Shown here in pieces: positions 61,174 through 64,000 of a DNA stretch of 64,000 bases. Position numbers and translations under genes: made by a program. Numbering within the stretch: the first letter of the stretch is position 1; each line of letters begins with the position of its first letter. Source of the stretch: Chitinophaga pinensis DSM 2588 (GTDB lineage: Bacteria > Bacteroidota > Bacteroidia > Chitinophagales > Chitinophagaceae); contig NC_013132.1 of the NCBI RefSeq assembly GCF_000024005.1, forward strand, positions 3,404,001 to 3,468,000. The letters are read 5' to 3'. Below the pieces are notes generated by a model. It was not told where the DNA came from, searched no databases, and saw nothing but the letters and a program-made list of their open reading frames with translations.

Positions 61174-64000
61174 TTAAAGATTATCATCCAGTATTTTCTT
61201 TTCAGCATCGGTGAAATGAGGATATAATTTGTTGAAATATTGCTGCGTACGTTTTTGATTATTTAGAATGATTATGCCAATGTTATCTTCCTCGTTTTCA
61301 AGCATGACGTTTTTTTCTCCATCGAAAGAAAGGAGTGATGTAGAGTTGTCTATACGCTGCGTATGTATAATTTCTTTTTTATCCAGCGCTACTGCTTCCA
61401 GATAGTGATGGCCGTCACTACTGTCTCTCAGATAGGCAATAATTGTGCTCTGAGGATTAAAATAACACTGTGGTCTCACTATACCATAATTGACTAATTT
61501 AGGCATGATGGCATTCTCGCCCCCAAATGGGAAGATAATCTGGTTGTTGTCAATCCGCCGGATTGATAAGTGTCCTATTGAATCCAAACGGATATAATAT
61601 TCTCTATTAGGTGAAACACCTCGAACAACTCTTAACGTCCGAATTTCTTTAAACGGGAGGAGGTTATATGATTTGAGTATTCGCGCGTTATTTACATATG
61701 TTAATATGCCGTTGCTTAATGATAGGCCCAGTGTATATTGTCGTCGGGGATCGAAGTCAGGATTTGTAATATAAGTCCGGTTGTAATCGGCAATACGTGT
61801 TATGATATTTCCGTATATGTCGCAGATCTTGATGCCGGTTGTATCTGACATATAAATGATACATTTTCGTTCTCTGAAGGAAAATATTCTCTGTAGTTTG
61901 TCGCGTTTGCTGGCGGTATGACGCCAGCCATCTTTATAAGAGGAAAAATAGATGGAATCGTTGTGTTTATAAACAATGGACTCATTTGAGTTTGTTTCTG
62001 TAATGAGTGTTGTTATAGGTGTTTTTTCTCTCAGCACTGGTTGCCTCGGATTGGAGATGTCGTAAACGATTAACATTCTATCTTTTCTTGTCGTGTCAGA
62101 AAAAGCCATTAATTTCCCGTCTGGAGATATTGTTGCAGATGACATGGATTCTGACGGGTCATCTGAAGTAATCATGAGATTTATATTGACAGGCCGTCTA
62201 TTTTTTAGATCGTATACCGTGACCACATTTCTTTTCGTCTTAAACCATATGAAGTCATTTGCCCCGACGAAACTTTCGATTCCTGGTTCCTCCTCAGGAT
62301 CATAATCAGGCACTTTTCCTTTGCCAACATCTTTTATAAATTGTTTTGGTAAAACATACTCTTGTGCAATACTGAATGTATCATTAGCAACGACATCGTA
62401 TATGATTAGCTTGCTTTTTGAATTCTTACATAGCAAGTAGTTGTTGGAGCTAGAATGGGCATATAATTTAAGATCGGTGTAGGATTTTACCTGCAGTTGA
62501 TTTTCCTGGCCAGGAGTAATGGTATATATATTCAATAACATTTGATTTTCCTGTACGACATAATGATTAGGAGGTAACCATTCTATCCGTTTACCACCTG
62601 AAATATCATAAAAGAAAGAAGAATCGAGTTTTGCGGACAACCGGTTTTGACCTGGTCGGTCAAATAATACAAAACTGTTATTGTTAGACCATATTCTAAA
62701 AGCAGTGCGGTGATTATTGGAATTATAATATGCCTGGCCCTGTTGCAGCAGACTTTTATTGAGATATTTGGTTGCTTTTCTGCTTGTGTTTAATACATAA
62801 ATAAATAACAGAAAAATGAATAACGTTAATAAAACGAAAATCCTTGTATAACGCGATTGCGTTTTCTTTTGTATTTCCAGTATTTTTTTCTCCGATTCTA
62901 GTCGTTTCTCTTTATTAATGATTGCATACTTCGTCACAGCCCGTACGAGTGTATCATGACTAAGCTCAAATGTCTTCCCGAGATGCGTAAATTCTTCCTT
63001 TACCAGACGCACCTCCATCATCTTTTCCAGTAAATGCGTATTGTTCCCCAGCAATTCTGTGATCTGCCCTTCCGTCAGACTGGTGCGTCCACCGCCGGCT
63101 ACCAGATGATCTTCGATAATTTTCCGGCACAAGGCAATGTCCTGGTCCTTTCCGATTTTCATAAGTTGGTCCTCGTAAAAGCTATCCAGCACTTTTTCAA
63201 CATCCAGTATTCCTATTGTATCCTCGTTCACCACTAACCCTGGTGTCTTTTTTTCTGTGACTTTTTGTTCGATATATGAACATATTTTCTGCAGCTGTGA
63301 CCCGTCAATACCTGTTTCTGGTATATACTTTTTCTCGTCGTCCAGTGATGTCTCACTATTAGGCGTTTTCTGGTTCCCGGTTAATTTATTGAGAACAGCT
63401 TGCAGCCACAGTTTGTCTATTTTGAAGGGAGGGGATATAAATTCCTGATCAGATAAACTGGCCGGTCCTGTAACCGCTTCCCTGGCATTGATGGTATTTA
63501 ATGCCCCGAGGCGGTATCTGTTACGCAGAATCAATGGAATATATCTGCGTAGGGAATCCAGTTCTGCCAGCTTATCCCCGCGTATGGCGAATATACATTT
63601 GATAATGGGTTGTTTAGACCACATGATCATTTCCTCTGTTCTTGATGCACTGCTGAAAGAACGTAGCCATTCAAGTATGCGGTTTGGACACATCTCATGC
63701 AATAACTCTGCAAGTTCTGCGAGAAAGTCGTGTTGCTGTGCTATAGGGAAGTTAAAGAACTCTTCAAACTGGTCGAAGATCAGCACAGGGATTTGCTGCC
63801 GGCTTATTTTATCTGTGATTACTTCATTTGCAGCCGTGCCTGTGTTTTGTTCCAGGAGCTCTTTGACCAGATAATCATTTATGCCTTTCTTCTCCTCATA
63901 TACCGGGAACTCAAGTACCTTAAACAATTCCCATAGGCGGGGTTTCTCTTTATCGAAAAGAATATCAGCTGACCGTTGTTGAATGGTCCCTTCTTTTTTA
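61174..64000 (-). CDS. nSTAND-type NTPase with beta-propeller tail (5' partial)
   Basis: On the minus strand the frame is open to the window edge, so the N-terminus (Walker A and any effector domain) lies outside; about 940 residues are visible. Walker B-like 'IPVLIFDQFEEFF' and 'IKCIFAIRGDKLAELD...RYIPLILRNRYRLGALN' are typical of novel STAND NTPases; a winged-helix-like region ('LTEGQITELLGNNTHLLEKMMEVRLVK', 'FELSHDTLVRAVTKYA') follows. A single TM segment (RIFVLLTLFIFLLFIYVL) separates it from a ~500-residue WD40-like beta-propeller sensor. Such proteins are sensor-switch-effector proteins in signalling or phage defence. The effector cannot be seen. Confidence 0.88.
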   Translation of the reverse strand, partial: KKEGTIQQRSADILFDKEKPRLWELFKVLEFPVYEEKKGINDYLVKELLEQNTGTAANEVITDKISRQQIPVLIFDQFEEFFNFPIAQQHDFLAELAELLHEMCPNRILEWLRSFSSASRTEEMIMWSKQPIIKCIFAIRGDKLAELDSLRRYIPLILRNRYRLGALNTINAREAVTGPASLSDQEFISPPFKIDKLWLQAVLNKLTGNQKTPNSETSLDDEKKYIPETGIDGSQLQKICSYIEQKVTEKKTPGLVVNEDTIGILDVEKVLDSFYEDQLMKIGKDQDIALCRKIIEDHLVAGGGRTSLTEGQITELLGNNTHLLEKMMEVRLVKEEFTHLGKTFELSHDTLVRAVTKYAIINKEKRLESEKKILEIQKKTQSRYTRIFVLLTLFIFLLFIYVLNTSRKATKYLNKSLLQQGQAYYNSNNHRTAFRIWSNNNSFVLFDRPGQNRLSAKLDSSFFYDISGGKRIEWLPPNHYVVQENQMLLNIYTITPGQENQLQVKSYTDLKLYAHSSSNNYLLCKNSKSKLIIYDVVANDTFSIAQEYVLPKQFIKDVGKGKVPDYDPEEEPGIESFVGANDFIWFKTKRNVVTVYDLKNRRPVNINLMITSDDPSESMSSATISPDGKLMAFSDTTRKDRMLIVYDISNPRQPVLREKTPITTLITETNSNESIVYKHNDSIYFSSYKDGWRHTASKRDKLQRIFSFRERKCIIYMSDTTGIKICDIYGNIITRIADYNRTYITNPDFDPRRQYTLGLSLSNGILTYVNNARILKSYNLLPFKEIRTLRVVRGVSPNREYYIRLDSIGHLSIRRIDNNQIIFPFGGENAIMPKLVNYGIVRPQCYFNPQSTIIAYLRDSSDGHHYLEAVALDKKEIIHTQRIDNSTSLLSFDGEKNVMLENEEDNIGIIILNNQKRTQQYFNKLYPHFTDAEKKILDDNL

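Noticed and set aside
1..64000. rRNA, tRNA, insertion sequences and prophage genes
   Set aside because: Looked for and none recognised on either strand; no transposase, integrase or phage structural protein was found.

Overview
The window looks like a chromosomal segment of a gliding, polysaccharide-degrading Bacteroidota, most like Chitinophaga or a close relative in the Chitinophagaceae. Evidence: SprB repeats and type IX secretion (T9SS) C-terminal sorting domains, many lipoproteins, several TAnnTTTG-type -7 promoter boxes, little sign of Shine-Dalgarno sites, and families such as GH81, nSTAND NTPases and paralogous AraC regulators. The assignment rests on family content and no search was run. 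No rRNA, tRNA, CRISPR array or insertion sequence was recognised.

Region 1 (1-15452) is one tightly packed plus-strand operon: a fibronectin-III protein (cut by the window edge), a giant SprB-repeat T9SS protein with a 9-G tract, an outer-membrane barrel-like protein, and a ~2030-residue polymorphic toxin. The toxin carries an HExxH metallopeptidase module, a His/Cys peptidase-like pretoxin module and a C-terminal deaminase-type toxin tip, and is translationally coupled to a SUKH (SMI1/KNR4) immunity gene. This is the strongest candidate for an undescribed delivery system.

Region 2 (15.5-19.5 kb) holds a tail-anchored unknown protein, msrA and a MutS2-like ATPase without Smr domain. Region 3 (19.9-27.9 kb) is a drug-efflux block: a MarR regulator with TTAGCCGGCTAA palindromes on either side, an AraC regulator, then an RND adaptor, pump and outer-membrane factor.

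Region 4 (28-37 kb) has an acetyltransferase, an esterase, an alpha/beta-hydrolase pseudogene broken by an in-frame TAG, two paralogous AraC regulators around an AhpD-like protein, a lipoprotein and a class-C beta-lactamase-like hydrolase. Region 5 (37.4-44.8 kb) has a striking amidase/caspase/SGNH fusion protein and a secreted GH81 beta-1,3-glucanase. Region 6 (45-60.7 kb) is a mixture: lipoproteins, an ACT protein, amidohydrolase, patatin, BSP-type peptidase, GH15, TolB-like propeller, HtrA-type protease, GlxA-type regulator, epoxide-hydrolase-like protein, and an HxlR regulator divergent from a Gfo/Idh/MocA oxidoreductase. Region 7 (60.7-64 kb) has a start-less orphan reading frame and an nSTAND NTPase with a beta-propeller tail that runs off the window.

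Four intergenic regions carry a recurrent element: heptanucleotide arrays (AATTAGG then AATTAAG) at one end and the inverted array (AATTCTT, AATTCCT, AATTGTT) at the other, with unrelated interiors. I do not recognise this as a named repeat family.
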